The translations under genes were made by a program, and so were the position numbers. A DNA stretch of 64,000 nt from Roseiarcus sp963820095 (GTDB lineage: Bacteria; Pseudomonadota; Alphaproteobacteria; Rhizobiales; Beijerinckiaceae), in the NCBI GenBank assembly GCA_963820095.1, contig CAWFZA010000008.1:124001-188000 (forward strand). The letters are read 5' to 3'. The notes beneath the pieces are model-generated. The model was not told the origin of the DNA and ran no database searches. It saw only the letters and a program-made list of their open reading frames with translations. Shown piece after piece: positions 20,092 through 28,943 of this stretch. The number at the start of each line of letters is the position of its first letter. Within the stretch, counting starts at the first letter, position 1.

Positions 20092-21493
20092 TGTCGCTAG
20101 CACACGATATGTCCGGTTTAGGTAGCGCACGATCTGTCCGGTAGGTCCGGCCCTTTTGGGAGGGCTGGATGGGCCGGAGGGAAGCCCGAGAGGCTGTGCG
20201 CATGGCGAAGTTTTTGACGCTGCTTCACCGGTGGGAATTGGCGGAGCTGAACCAGGCGGAGGCGGCGGAGGTGCTGGGCGTGAGCGAGCGGACATTCCGG
20301 CGCTGGACGCGGGCTTATGAGGAGGACGGCGAGGCCGGGCTTCTGGATCGCCGGCTCGGCAAGGCGTCGGGCAAGCGTGTTCCGACGGACCGGGCCGAGG
20401 AGGTCGAGCGGCTTTATCGCGAGCGCTACCAGGGCTTCACGGTCAAGCATTTCCACGAGCATCTGGTGAAGGACCATGGCTTCGGCTGGGGCTATACGTG
20501 GCTCAAGCTGCATCTGCAGTGGTCGGGCGTCGTGCCCAAGGCGCCGCGCAAGGGCGCCCACCGACGCAAGCGCCAGCGGCGCCCGCTGCCGGGGATGATG
20601 TTGCATCAGGACGGCTCGCGGCATGAATGGCTCGAGGGCCAGCCCGCCCTTGACCTGATTGTCACGCTCGACGACGCGACGGGGGCGATCTATTCGGCGT
20701 TTCTCATCGAGGAGGAAGGCACGGCCTCGACCTTCCGGGCGCTCAGGGAGGTGTTTTCAGAGCGCGGCCTGCCGATGAGCCTCTACACCGACCGCGGGGC
20801 GCATTACTTTCACACGCCCAAAGCCGGCGGCGAGATCGACCGCGGCCATCCGACCCAGGTCGGAAGGGCGCTCGAGCAATTGGGCGTCGAGCATATCGGG
20901 GCCTATTCGCCCCAGGCCCGGGGCCGTTCCGAGCGGGCGTTCCAGACGCTGCAGGATCGGTTGCCGAAGGAACTGAGGCTCGCTGGCGTCACCGACGTCG
21001 AGGCGGCCAACGCCTTCCTCCGCGACCGCTATCTGCCGGAACACAACGCCCGCTTCGCGGTCGAGCCGGCCGGCGCGGGCTCGGCCTTCACGCCCATTCC
21101 CGGCGTCGACCTCGACGACATCCTGTGCGTCGAGGAGGAGCGGCAGGTCGGCCAGGACAATTGCGTCTCCTACCGGACGCTCAACCCCGGACTGCGATCC
21201 GGGGGGCCGATGCGGCCCCATTTCGTGCGCGCGCGGGTCAAGGTGCACGTCTATCCCGACGGCTCGCACGCCGTCTTTCACGGACCCCGCTGCATCGGCC
21301 GCTACGACGAGCAAGGAAGGCTCAGGACGACCGATGACGCTCGACGCGCCGCTTAAATCCGCTCAGCGGCGCAACGCTGTGGACGGCCTGGACAAGCCTC
21401 CGGCTTGGCCACCCCGCCCACAGCAGAACAAAACCAGAAGAAGCGGACATTTGATGGGCTACCAAAACCGGACAACTTCATTCGCTATCGACA
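20092..21493 (+). mobile_element. ISNCY (IS1202-like) insertion sequence, complete
   Basis: A 1,402-bp element bounded by imperfect inverted repeats of about 50 bp. Both ends read inward TGTCG, then TAGC, then TGTCCGGTTT, GGTAGC and a second TGTCCG, with the inner blocks offset by one base between ends. It encodes one transposase and is flanked by a perfect 16-bp direct repeat. Long target duplications are known for the IS1202 group of ISNCY. The intact gene and perfect duplication suggest recent insertion. Confidence 0.85.
20169..21356 (+). CDS. ISNCY-family (IS1202-like) DDE transposase
   Basis: Transposase of 395 residues. An N-terminal helix-turn-helix (LNQAEAAEVLGVSERTFRRW) is followed by a DDE/integrase core with Asp in HQDGSRHEW, Asp in YTDRGAHYF and Glu in GRSERAFQTLQ. 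It is full length without frameshifts, so the element may still be active. Ribosome site GGAGGG lies just before ATG 20169. A 137-bp non-coding tail separates the stop from the right inverted repeat. Confidence 0.92.
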   Translation: MGRREAREAVRMAKFLTLLHRWELAELNQAEAAEVLGVSERTFRRWTRAYEEDGEAGLLDRRLGKASGKRVPTDRAEEVERLYRERYQGFTVKHFHEHLVKDHGFGWGYTWLKLHLQWSGVVPKAPRKGAHRRKRQRRPLPGMMLHQDGSRHEWLEGQPALDLIVTLDDATGAIYSAFLIEEEGTASTFRALREVFSERGLPMSLYTDRGAHYFHTPKAGGEIDRGHPTQVGRALEQLGVEHIGAYSPQARGRSERAFQTLQDRLPKELRLAGVTDVEAANAFLRDRYLPEHNARFAVEPAGAGSAFTPIPGVDLDDILCVEEERQVGQDNCVSYRTLNPGLRSGGPMRPHFVRARVKVHVYPDGSHAVFHGPRCIGRYDEQGRLRTTDDARRAA

Positions 21494-21509
21494 GGGTCAA
21501 GAACCAGTG
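21494..21509. repeat. Right copy of 16-bp target-site duplication
   Basis: Second copy of GGGTCAAGAACCAGTG, immediately after the right inverted repeat of the element. The adjoining minus-strand codons continue as LNAHWFLTL, completing the interrupted IS3 transposase. Confidence 0.85.
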
Positions 21510-21940
21510 CGCGTTCAGGCGCTCGGCTCGCAGACGGCCATTGAAGGCCTCGATGAAGGCGTTGTCGGTTGGCTTGCCGGGCCGTGAGAAGTCCAGGCTC
21601 ACGCCCCTCGCATAGGCCCAGAGATCGAGGTCGCGGCTGACAAATTCAGAGCCTTGATCGACCCGGATCGTCTTCGGATAGCCCATTGCGTCGCAGACCC
21701 GTTCGAGGGTCGCGACAACGTCTTCGGCCCGATAGCTGAACCTCGGATCAAGCGCGACGAGAACCGGCTGAATGTGTCCACGACGGTGAGCACGCGGATC
21801 TTCTGACCGGTGGCCAATTGGTCATGGACGAAGTCCATGGCCCAGACCTCGTTGGATGTGGAAGCTGCACGACGATCGTCGCGCAGCTTCGCCTTCCTTC
21901 TTCGCTTCGGCGTCTTGTTGCGCAGTTGCACTTTTTTAGC
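21510..21940 (-). pseudogene. IS3-family transposase (OrfB), upstream half with frameshift
   Basis: Encodes the integrase core of an IS3-type transposase: RNKTPKRRRKAKLRDDRRAA, then WAMDFVHDQLATGQKIRVL with the first catalytic Asp, then in a shifted frame YPKTIRVDQGSEFVSRDLD (second Asp) and GKPTDNAFIEAFNGRLRAE (Glu). A one-base deletion near 21755 breaks the frame. The 5' end and OrfA are missing; the fragment begins abruptly after a non-IS repeat at 21942-22049. It is a relic already damaged in addition to the nested insertion. Confidence 0.75.
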
Positions 21941-21941
21941 T

Positions 21942-22049
21942 GTAACCCATTGAAAAGCGTAAATTCTACCGAGAGAATCCAAGCAAATCCAACCCTCATT
22001 ATCGAGGGTTTTCAGAGCGAAATAGCCACCATCCAAGAAAACCCAAATG
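21942..22049 (-). repeat. Dispersed repeat, copy A (about 108 bp)
   Basis: Read on the minus strand this segment matches the plus strand at 41595-41709. Shared blocks are ATTTGGGTTTTCT, TTTCGC, GAAAACCC, a 10-bp TTGGATT-type unit, CTTGGATTCTCTCG and a TCAAT(G/A)GGTTA end. It abuts the truncated 5' end of the IS3 relic, so it may have been a target or junction for that element. Its function is unknown; it is not part of a recognisable gene. Confidence 0.65.
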
Positions 22050-22116
22050 ATCGACCGCGCCGGGTCGGGGCGGGCGCCAAGAGGGAGCCAAACCCACTCC
22101 CCAAAGCCGAAGCGCC

Positions 22117-22812
22117 TTAGCGCCTCCGGTCCGCGAACGCCTTGGCGAGGAAATGGCCGCCCTGACGCAAGCCCTCGGCGTCGATCCCGTGGCCGATCCC
22201 AAGCGAGAGGTGCCACTGGGCCGGGATCGACGCTCCGGCGAGCGCTTCCGCCGCCATGAACATCGCCTCGAACGGGATCAAGGGATCCTGATCGCCGTGA
22301 ATGAGCAGGATGGGCGGAGGGCGCCCATGCGCATCGCGCGCCGTCGCTTCGCTGAGATGCTCCGGACCCACCAAGAGGCCTGAAAAGCCAAGAATCGCCG
22401 CCGGCGCTCGCGGACGCCTCAAGCCCACATGCAGCGCCATCATGGCGCCCTGGCTGAAGCCGACCAGCGCCAGCTTCGAATCGTCGAGGCTCAGCCGCTT
22501 GAGCTCGGCGTCGAGGAAGGCGTCGATCGCGCCGCGCGCCTGAACCGCGCCGTTCCAGCGCTCCGCGGCCCCGGCGGAATCGTCGGGCGGTCGGTTGGCG
22601 AGCGCGAACCATTGGCGGCCCATCGGCGCCCCGGGCGCGCGCTCCGGCGCGTGTGGAGAGACGAACGCCGCCTCGGGCATGAGCGCGCGCCATTGACGCC
22701 CGAGCTCGATGAGATCGTTGCCGTCGGCGCCGTAGCCATGCAGAAACACCACGAGCTGGCTCGTTCGGCCGGCGGCCGCAGGGATGCGGGGTCCGTCGAG
22801 GGCGGCGGTCAT
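22117..22812 (-). CDS. Phospholipase/carboxylesterase family alpha/beta hydrolase
   Basis: Serine hydrolase of 231 residues. Landmarks are VVFLHGYGADGNDL (oxyanion region), nucleophile motif GFSQGAMMA, the Asp in LLIHGDQDPLIPF and the His in GIGHGID. This is the carboxylesterase 2/YpfH-like cytosolic group, typically 200-230 residues. The adjacent alkA-like gene is upstream on the same strand, 33 bp away, so they may be cotranscribed. Natural substrate not predictable. Confidence 0.85.
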   Translation of the reverse strand: MTAALDGPRIPAAAGRTSQLVVFLHGYGADGNDLIELGRQWRALMPEAAFVSPHAPERAPGAPMGRQWFALANRPPDDSAGAAERWNGAVQARGAIDAFLDAELKRLSLDDSKLALVGFSQGAMMALHVGLRRPRAPAAILGFSGLLVGPEHLSEATARDAHGRPPPILLIHGDQDPLIPFEAMFMAAEALAGASIPAQWHLSLGIGHGIDAEGLRQGGHFLAKAFADRRR

Positions 22813-22845
22813 CAGACAGGGGCTCCGGGCAAGTCCGGATCCGGC

Positions 22846-23598
22846 TTATCGCGAACTCTCGGCGAGGGCCATCCCCGAGCGCGCCTTGACACCCCTATAG
22901 TAGGCCCAGAGCATGCGTGCGGCGACGCCTCTCAACGGTCGCCAGCGTTCGGCGATCCGCTCGAGCCGCGCGGCGTCGGGGCGCCGCTTCAGGCTCAAGG
23001 CGAGCTTGGCGGCTTCCTGCAGCGCGAGGTCGCCCGCGGGAAAGGCGTCGGGGTGGCCGAGGCAGAACAGGAGGAAGATGTCCGCTGTCCAGGGGCCCAC
23101 GCCTTTCACCTTAACGAGCGCTTTGTGGGCCTCCTCGGCGTCGAGACCGCCGAGGCCCGCAAGATCGAGGCCGTCGTCCGCGATCGCTTGCGCGACCGCC
23201 CTCAAGGCGCGGATCTTGGCGTTCGACAAGCCGCAAGCGCGCAGGGCCTCCTCCGTCGCCCTCGCGATCCCAGCAGCCTCGAGCGGGACGATCAGCGCCT
23301 GCAATCGGCCGAAAATGGCGGCGGCGCTGGCGGTCGAGACCTGCTGCGCCACGATGATTGCGGCGAGGCCGGCAAAGCCAGCTTCTCTGCGCCGAAGCGG
23401 CGGAGGGCCGCCGGTTGCGATCAGGCGTTCGATCAGCTCCGGGTCTTTGAGCCGCAGGCGCTCGGCGGCTTCGCGGAGCGTCGCCTCGTCGTCGATCGGG
23501 GGCCCGGGATGATAGACCCTTTTCTTCACCGGGCGCGCGCGGCGCTTCGCTCGGCCCCGCGGCTTGGACACCCGATTTGTCGCGATGATTGATGACAT
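22846..23598 (-). CDS. DNA-3-methyladenine glycosylase II (AlkA-like, HhH-GPD)
   Basis: Base-excision repair glycosylase that removes alkylated purines. The helix-hairpin-helix motif is VKVKGVGPWTADIFLLF, followed by the catalytic Asp in FPAGDLALQ. AAIIVAQQVSTASAAAIFGRL is the conserved helix pair. About 250 residues, standard for bacterial AlkA domains without the N-terminal TBP-like region. The start is uncertain: ATG 23598 overlaps the divergent gluQ start at 23585, so a GTG nearer 23571 is possible. The basic N-terminus (KPRGRAKRRARPVKKR) may contact DNA. Confidence 0.88.
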   Translation of the reverse strand: MSSIIATNRVSKPRGRAKRRARPVKKRVYHPGPPIDDEATLREAAERLRLKDPELIERLIATGGPPPLRRREAGFAGLAAIIVAQQVSTASAAAIFGRLQALIVPLEAAGIARATEEALRACGLSNAKIRALRAVAQAIADDGLDLAGLGGLDAEEAHKALVKVKGVGPWTADIFLLFCLGHPDAFPAGDLALQEAAKLALSLKRRPDAARLERIAERWRPLRGVAARMLWAYYRGVKARSGMALAESSR

Positions 23599-24487
23599 TC
23601 TAGCGACCACGCCCGTCCTGCGCTTCGCGCCTTCGCCGAACGGAGCGCTCCATCTTGGCCACGCCTATTCGGCGCTCATCAACGAGCGCCTCGCAGGCGA
23701 ATTGGGCGGGCGCGTTCTTCTGCGCATTGAAGACTTGGACCGCGCGCGCTGCAAGCCGCAATTCGAGGCGGCCATTGTCGATGACCTCGCATGGCTCGGC
23801 CTTCGCTTTCCGACGCCGCCGCGCCGGCAGAGCCAGCACGGCGACGATTACGCCAGGGCCCTCGCCCGCCTCGATGAGCTGAGCTTGATCTACCCCTGCT
23901 TTTGCAGCCGCTCGGAGATCGCTCGCGCCTCCGTCGGCCGATGCGACCCGGACGGCGCGCCGCTCTATTCAGGGACCTGCCGCGGTTTCTCCCGGACCGA
24001 GGCGAACGAGCGCCTCGCGCGCGGCGAAAAGGCCGCCTTCCGGCTCGACATGAGGGGCGCCCTCGACGTCGCGCCAGCGGATCTTTGCTGGATCGAGTAT
24101 GGCGAAGGCGCTATTCCCTCCCACCGTCCTGCAGCGCCGAAGCTTTGGGGAGACGTTGTCCTGCGGGGCCGCGATCTGGCCGCGAGCTATCATCTGGCGG
24201 TGGCAGTCGACGACAGCCTGCAGGGCGTGACTGACGTTGCGCGCGGGCGCGACTTGCTCGCCGCGACCTCGGTCCACCGCCTGTTGCAGGCGCTGCTCGG
24301 GCTTGCCGCGCCGCGCTACAGGCATCACCGGCTCGTTCTCGATCCGAAGGGAGCGAAACTCTCGAAAAGCCGTCAGTCCGTGTCGCTCGCCGAGCTGCGC
24401 GCCGCGGGCTTGGCCCCCGGCGAAGTTCGCGTGGCGTTGGGGTTCGCGTCGGGCGTCAACGTGGGAATTGCGGTCGAGTTCGGTTGA
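23585..24487 (+). CDS. gluQ: Glutamyl-Q tRNA(Asp) synthetase
   Basis: Truncated class I synthetase paralogue of 300 residues that attaches glutamate to queuosine in tRNA(Asp). It has RFAPSPNGALHLGHAYSA (HIGH motif), RIEDLDRARC, the zinc-site region YPCFCSRSEI and GAKLSKSR (KMSKS equivalent). It lacks the anticodon-binding domain, as expected for GluQ. The 5' end overlaps the divergent alkA-like gene and the 3' end overlaps the convergent M23 peptidase gene by 115 bp, an unusually compressed locus. TTG 23564 is a longer alternative start. Confidence 0.92.
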   Translation: MIDDILATTPVLRFAPSPNGALHLGHAYSALINERLAGELGGRVLLRIEDLDRARCKPQFEAAIVDDLAWLGLRFPTPPRRQSQHGDDYARALARLDELSLIYPCFCSRSEIARASVGRCDPDGAPLYSGTCRGFSRTEANERLARGEKAAFRLDMRGALDVAPADLCWIEYGEGAIPSHRPAAPKLWGDVVLRGRDLAASYHLAVAVDDSLQGVTDVARGRDLLAATSVHRLLQALLGLAAPRYRHHRLVLDPKGAKLSKSRQSVSLAELRAAGLAPGEVRVALGFASGVNVGIAVEFG

Positions 24488-26527
24488 AACTCAGCCGTTG
24501 CGGAGACGGGCGTCGAAGCGGGCCTCTCCGCCGACATAGCCAGGGCGGATGGGGCCTCGCCCATGAGCTGGTCGATGCGGTCGCGCTCCCGCTTGAACGC
24601 GGCAAGCATCTTGCCGTCGAACTCGCGCGTGCGCGGCAATTTGATCGCCATCGGGTCGACGAAGTTGCCGTTGATGATCACCTCGTAGTGCAGGTGGGGA
24701 CCGGTGGCGAGCCCAGAGTCCCCGAGATACCCCACCGTCTGTCCTTGGACGACATGGACGCCCTCGGCGATCCCGCGCCCAAAGGCGGACATATGATTAT
24801 AGGCCGTCACGTAGCCATTGGCGTGTTGGACCTCGACCCGCCGTCCGTACCCGCCATCCCACCCCGCCTTGATCACGACGCCGTTGCCCGCGGCATAGAT
24901 CGGGGTGCCGATCGGCGCCGCCCAGTCGACGCCGGTGTGCATGCGCGCATAATGCAGAATCGGATGGTAGCGCATCCCGAACGGCGAGGTCATGTCGCCC
25001 TCGGCGATCGGCTTGCGCACGAGGAACTTGCGCATCGAGCGCCCGTTTTCGTCGTAGAAGTCGACCATGTTGTCGTCGGGGGTCTGGAAGCGGTAGTACC
25101 TGAACGTCTGGTCCCGGACCGTCATGGAAGCCCGTAACAACTCGGGCCTCGGATTAAGGTCGTCGGGATCGGAAAAGAATACCTCGATCGAGTTCGCCCG
25201 GCGCGGTTGCGCGCTGGAAATCGACGTCGTTGGCGAAAACCCTCGTCATCACGTCAATGATCGATCGCGGCAGCCCCTGTTTGAGCGACGTCTCATAGAG
25301 GCTCTGATAAAGGCTCATCCCGCCGGCCGATGCGTCTTCGTCCGCCGCTCTTGGCTTTCGCGACGCCGGCGCAGTGCGCAGCGTCACGGGCTTGTAGGCG
25401 CCGCTGTCGGTGATCGCGACTGTCGCCTTGAGCTGATCGTCGGCATAGACCGAGATACGGCCTATTCCGGGCTTCTCCCCTCGAACCGCCGGCTCCTCCG
25501 GCAGAAGGATGATCTTCTGTCCCTCGTTGACGGGCGACTCGCCATGCTTCACGCCGAAGGCGGCCAGGATGCCCTGTATCGCCTCAGGACTTGCGCCATT
25601 GGCTTTGAGCACGTCCTCGAAGCTCTCGCCATGACGCATTTGGACCAGCTTCTCGTTCGGAGACCCGTCGTCGGGACTCGCCTTGACCACGTTGCTCACA
25701 TTCTCCGGAATCATACGGACTTCAATCGAGGCGAACGGCGTGCTGGGACTTACGCTGCCGACGGTTGCATAAGCGGAGAGCTGGCGCAGGGCTTCGCTGG
25801 CCCGGCTCGTTCGCATCAACAGGAGTTGAGGCGGCAAGGTTTGGGAAGCCGCTTTTTCAGTCGGCGCTTTAAGCGTTTCCACGACTTGCGCTTCCGCTTC
25901 GGCCTGCGTCAGTTCTCCCGAAGTCTGCTCCTCGTCGCTCGGGGTAAGATCGGCGACGCGAAACGTCACTTCCGCGTTGTCTTGAACCGGCCCGGGATCG
26001 GGGGGCGCGTCGGCGACGTCCGTTCCACCGTTCGTGATCTTGAGGGGGTTGAACGGGGGCACGGCGTCGGCGAACCCGGTCGGAGTCATGGTCAAAGTTG
26101 TTTCGAGGCGAGTGAACGGTCGCGCCTTCACCACTTCCTTGTCGCCGACCTTGATGATCGTCGGGGCCTTGAATGTCTGTTTGTCCGAGACAATGTCGAC
26201 GGGCCGGAGAAGCCGATCGCCCTTGCTGGGATTGACGCCCGCTTCTTGCGAGTCCGCCGGCGGCGCCGACGCGGCGTATTCAGGCGCCTCGGCGAAATCA
26301 TATTGGCTGTCGAGGTCGAGATACAGAGCCGCCCCGATCAGGGTCACCCCGCAAAGCCCGGCCAGCGTCGCGCCAGCCAGCCATCTGAGCGATGCGAGCC
26401 GCCGCTCGTTGCGGTCAAGCCGATCGTCGCCCAATCGAATCGGCGGCTCGACTCCGAGGTCGGGGCCGACCGTCGCACGGTCGCCGCGGGAGCCTAGCCG
26501 CGGCAAAGCAGCCGCCAAGGTCGTCAA
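24373..26527 (-). CDS. M23 family metallopeptidase (LysM-like/LytM), one frameshift as sequenced
   Basis: Periplasmic murein endopeptidase of about 717 residues after repair. An N-terminal cytoplasmic tail and one transmembrane helix (LAGATLAGLCGVTLIGAALYL) are followed by a long linker, a LysM-like/G5-like region (ESFEDVLKANGASPEAIQGI) and a LytM domain with GMRYHPILHYARMHTGVDW (His, Asp) and GPHLHYEV (HxH). The frame breaks at 25190-25195, plus-strand GAGTTC. Dropping one T restores GAGTC and the join PGDSIEVFFSDPDD, which matches family sequence at this point. Probably a sequencing error. The C-terminal Ala/Thr/Pro-rich tail overlaps gluQ. Start weak (TTG). Confidence 0.85.
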
Positions 26528-26892
26528 AACTGTTGTTTCGCTCGCTTTCGGCGCCCACGTTGAGTCGGACCGCCTGCGAGTTTAGTTACCGCGCATGGCA
26601 TGGGAGCGCAACCTCTCCTCCGGGCTGCGCCGTCTATGTCCCTGTCACCGCTTGCAATTTGATCGTTTTCTTACCCGACCGGGCGACGCGCGACGGCCGA
26701 GACCTCACGCAATGGATCGGTATGCTTGATTCTCCATACGCGCGCTCGGGTATCCTTGCGCTAATCACCGGAGAACTCCAACTTATACCTAGGCCGGTTT
26801 GGCGCTGCGGAAAAGGCGTCAACCGGGCTTGGTGATTGGCGTTGACGAAATGGGCGAGACCCCAGAGAGCGGCGCCGGGGGAAGGAGAGGGG
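26528..26892. other. Divergent intergenic region, no gene seen
   Basis: 365 bp between the M23 peptidase (leftward) and the quinone reductase (rightward) must hold both promoters. I see no convincing ORF, RNA gene or long repeat. A strong ribosome site (GAAGGAGAGGGG) ends the region before ATG 26893. Confidence 0.5.
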
Positions 26893-27891
26893 ATGGCTGA
26901 TCAAAGCGAGACGATGCGCGTCGTGGTCGCGCCGCGTCCGGGCGGGCCAGAGGCCCTGGAGATTCAGCTGCGTCCACGTCCGATTCCGGCCGAGGGCGAG
27001 GTTTTGGTCCGAGTCGAAGCGGCAGGCGTCAATCGACCCGACGTCCATCAGCGCCAGGGCCACTATCCGCCGCCGCCGGGCGTGACCGACGTGCTCGGCC
27101 TGGAAATCGCCGGCGAAGTGGCGGCCCTTGGGCCGGGCGCCCGAATCCACCGCCTGGGCGCAAAGGTGACGGCGCTGGTTCCCGGCGGCGGCTATGCCGA
27201 CTATTGCGTCGCCCATGAAACCAATGCGTTGCCGATCCCCGCAGGCCTCACGGCGATCGAGGCGGCGGCCATCCCGGAGACTTATTTTACGGTTTGGGCG
27301 AATGTTTTCATTCGTGGCGCGCTGAAACCCGGCGAAACGCTGCTGGTTCACGGCGGGACCTCGGGCATCGGCACAACCGCGATCGCCCTCGCCAAGGCGT
27401 TCGGGGCGCGCGTCATCGCGACCGCGGGGTCGGACGAGAAGGCCACGCAATGCGAGCGCCTGGGCGCCGACCTCGGCATCAATTATCGCAAGGACGACTT
27501 CGTTGCGCAGACGCTTCGCGCAAGCGGGGGCCGGGGCGCTGACGTCATTCTCGATATGGTCGGCGGCGACTACGTCGAGCGCAATTATGCGGCGGCGGCG
27601 CTTGACGGGCGCATCGTTCAGATCGCCTTTCTGAAGGGCCAAGAGGCGACCGTCGATCTGAGGCCGATCATGGTGAAGCGCCTCATCCACACGGGTTCGA
27701 CGCTCCGCCCCCGCTCCCCGGCGGAGAAAGCGGTTATCGCCGAGGCCCTGCGCGCAAGCGTCTGGCCGCTCCTGGAAGCGGGGCGTTGCCGGCCGGTCAT
27801 CGACTCCGTCTTCCCCCTTTCGGAGGTCGCAAGAGCGCATGAGCGGATCGAGAGCCCAGAGCATGTCGGCAAGATCGTGTTGACGATGTAA
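26893..27891 (+). CDS. NAD(P)H quinone oxidoreductase (PIG3/zeta-crystallin-like MDR)
   Basis: Zinc-free medium-chain reductase of 332 residues. EAAGVNRPDVHQRQGHYPPPPGV and LVHGGTSGIGTTAIALAKAFG (NADPH-binding) are characteristic of the PIG3 quinone oxidoreductase group. No zinc-ligand cysteines are present. Start chosen at ATG 26893 because of the strong GAAGGAGAGGGG site; upstream codons lack one. It lies 5' of rsfS where nadD is more usual in rhizobial genomes, so synteny has been altered here. Confidence 0.88.
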   Translation: MADQSETMRVVVAPRPGGPEALEIQLRPRPIPAEGEVLVRVEAAGVNRPDVHQRQGHYPPPPGVTDVLGLEIAGEVAALGPGARIHRLGAKVTALVPGGGYADYCVAHETNALPIPAGLTAIEAAAIPETYFTVWANVFIRGALKPGETLLVHGGTSGIGTTAIALAKAFGARVIATAGSDEKATQCERLGADLGINYRKDDFVAQTLRASGGRGADVILDMVGGDYVERNYAAAALDGRIVQIAFLKGQEATVDLRPIMVKRLIHTGSTLRPRSPAEKAVIAEALRASVWPLLEAGRCRPVIDSVFPLSEVARAHERIESPEHVGKIVLTM

Positions 27892-27949
27892 ACGTTCCTC
27901 AAAACGGCGAGCTTGAAATGGACGCCCGGAGATCGCATCTTTCCCGTGC

Positions 27950-28402
27950 GTGGGGCGCGAATCGGCCCGTTCGAAGAGGATTGCGACGCTGAACTTGACG
28001 CCCCACTCCGCCGCGGCGACGGCCCCCGGCAGCCAGATCGCCTCTGGGAACGCGCAACCAGCCGAGGTCCTGTCACAAATTATCGTGAACGGTCTTGAGG
28101 ACGCCAAGGCTGACGACATCGTCTCGATCGATCTATCCGGCAGGACGACGCTTGCCGACCGCATGATCATCGCCTCCGGCCGTTCGAGCGTGCATGTCGG
28201 CGCCATCGCCGACCGGGTGGTCAAAGCCTGTCGTGACGCCGGTTATCCTTCGCCGAAGGTCGAAGGCATGCCGCTTTGCGATTGGGTGCTGCTCGACGCG
28301 CAGAATGCGATCGTGCACATCTTCCGTCCGGACGTTCGCCGGTTCTATAATCTCGAGAAGATGTGGAGCGCCGACCGGCCTGGAGAGGCCGCCAGGAGCT
28401 GA
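27950..28402 (+). CDS. rsfS: Ribosomal silencing factor RsfS
   Basis: RsfS/Iojap protein that binds L14 of the 50S subunit and blocks subunit joining in starvation. Core motifs are DDIVSIDLSG, ADRMIIASGRSSVHVGAIAD, CDWVLLDAQNAIVHIF and RRFYNLEKMW. The core is about 115 residues. The start is uncertain: GTG 27950 gives 150 residues, while a TTG near 27989 would remove a non-conserved N-terminus. It is 18 bp upstream of rlmH, the near-universal partner. Confidence 0.9.
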   Translation: MGRESARSKRIATLNLTPHSAAATAPGSQIASGNAQPAEVLSQIIVNGLEDAKADDIVSIDLSGRTTLADRMIIASGRSSVHVGAIADRVVKACRDAGYPSPKVEGMPLCDWVLLDAQNAIVHIFRPDVRRFYNLEKMWSADRPGEAARS

Positions 28403-28420
28403 ATTGGCCGATATCGGAAC

Positions 28421-28903
28421 ATGCGCCTCGCGCTGGTTTGCGTAGGCAAAATGAAGGCCGGGCCAGAGCGCCTGCTCTTTGACCGCTATTTCAAGCGATT
28501 GGCGCAGAGCGCGCGGGCCGCGGGTCTCGCTGGCGTTGACCTGCGTGAGGTCGGCGAGTCGCGCTCGCGCCGATCCGACGAGAGACGGGCCGAAGAGGCC
28601 GCCGCAATCCTCGCCGTCAGGCCCAAGGGCGCTGCTCTGGTTTTGCTGGACGAGCAAGGGCCGTCGGCGACGAGTGAGGAATGGGCCGCCGACATCGGCC
28701 GGGAGCGGGACGCGTCACGATCGGCCTATGCGGTCGCGATCGGCGGGCCGGACGGGCTCGACCCCTCGCTCCGCGCCGCCGCGCACCGAATTCTGAGCTT
28801 CGGCCAAATGACCTGGCCCCACCAGCTGGTGCGAGTGATGGCTGGCGAGCAACTCTATCGAGCGATGACAATTCTCGCCGGCCATCCCTATCATCGTCAA
28901 TGA
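28421..28903 (+). CDS. rlmH: 23S rRNA pseudouridine-1915 N3-methyltransferase RlmH
   Basis: SPOUT-class methyltransferase of 160 residues acting on helix 69 of 23S rRNA in the 70S ribosome. The knotted SAM-binding region is visible as AIGGPDG, and the C-terminal signature LSFGQMTWPHQLVRVMAGEQLYRA is nearly invariant. Length matches the family. Downstream of rsfS and upstream of the envC-ctpA cell-wall genes, the conserved alphaproteobacterial order. Confidence 0.95.
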   Translation: MRLALVCVGKMKAGPERLLFDRYFKRLAQSARAAGLAGVDLREVGESRSRRSDERRAEEAAAILAVRPKGAALVLLDEQGPSATSEEWAADIGRERDASRSAYAVAIGGPDGLDPSLRAAAHRILSFGQMTWPHQLVRVMAGEQLYRAMTILAGHPYHRQ

Positions 28904-28943
28904 ACGCCGCGATATTGGCTAGATTTGATGATCCTTGCCCCAG

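Noticed and set aside
20076..21509. 16-bp direct repeats as a chance similarity between two unrelated IS fragments
   Set aside because: The flanking codons on both sides belong to the same IS3 transposase and rejoin in frame when one copy and the element are removed.
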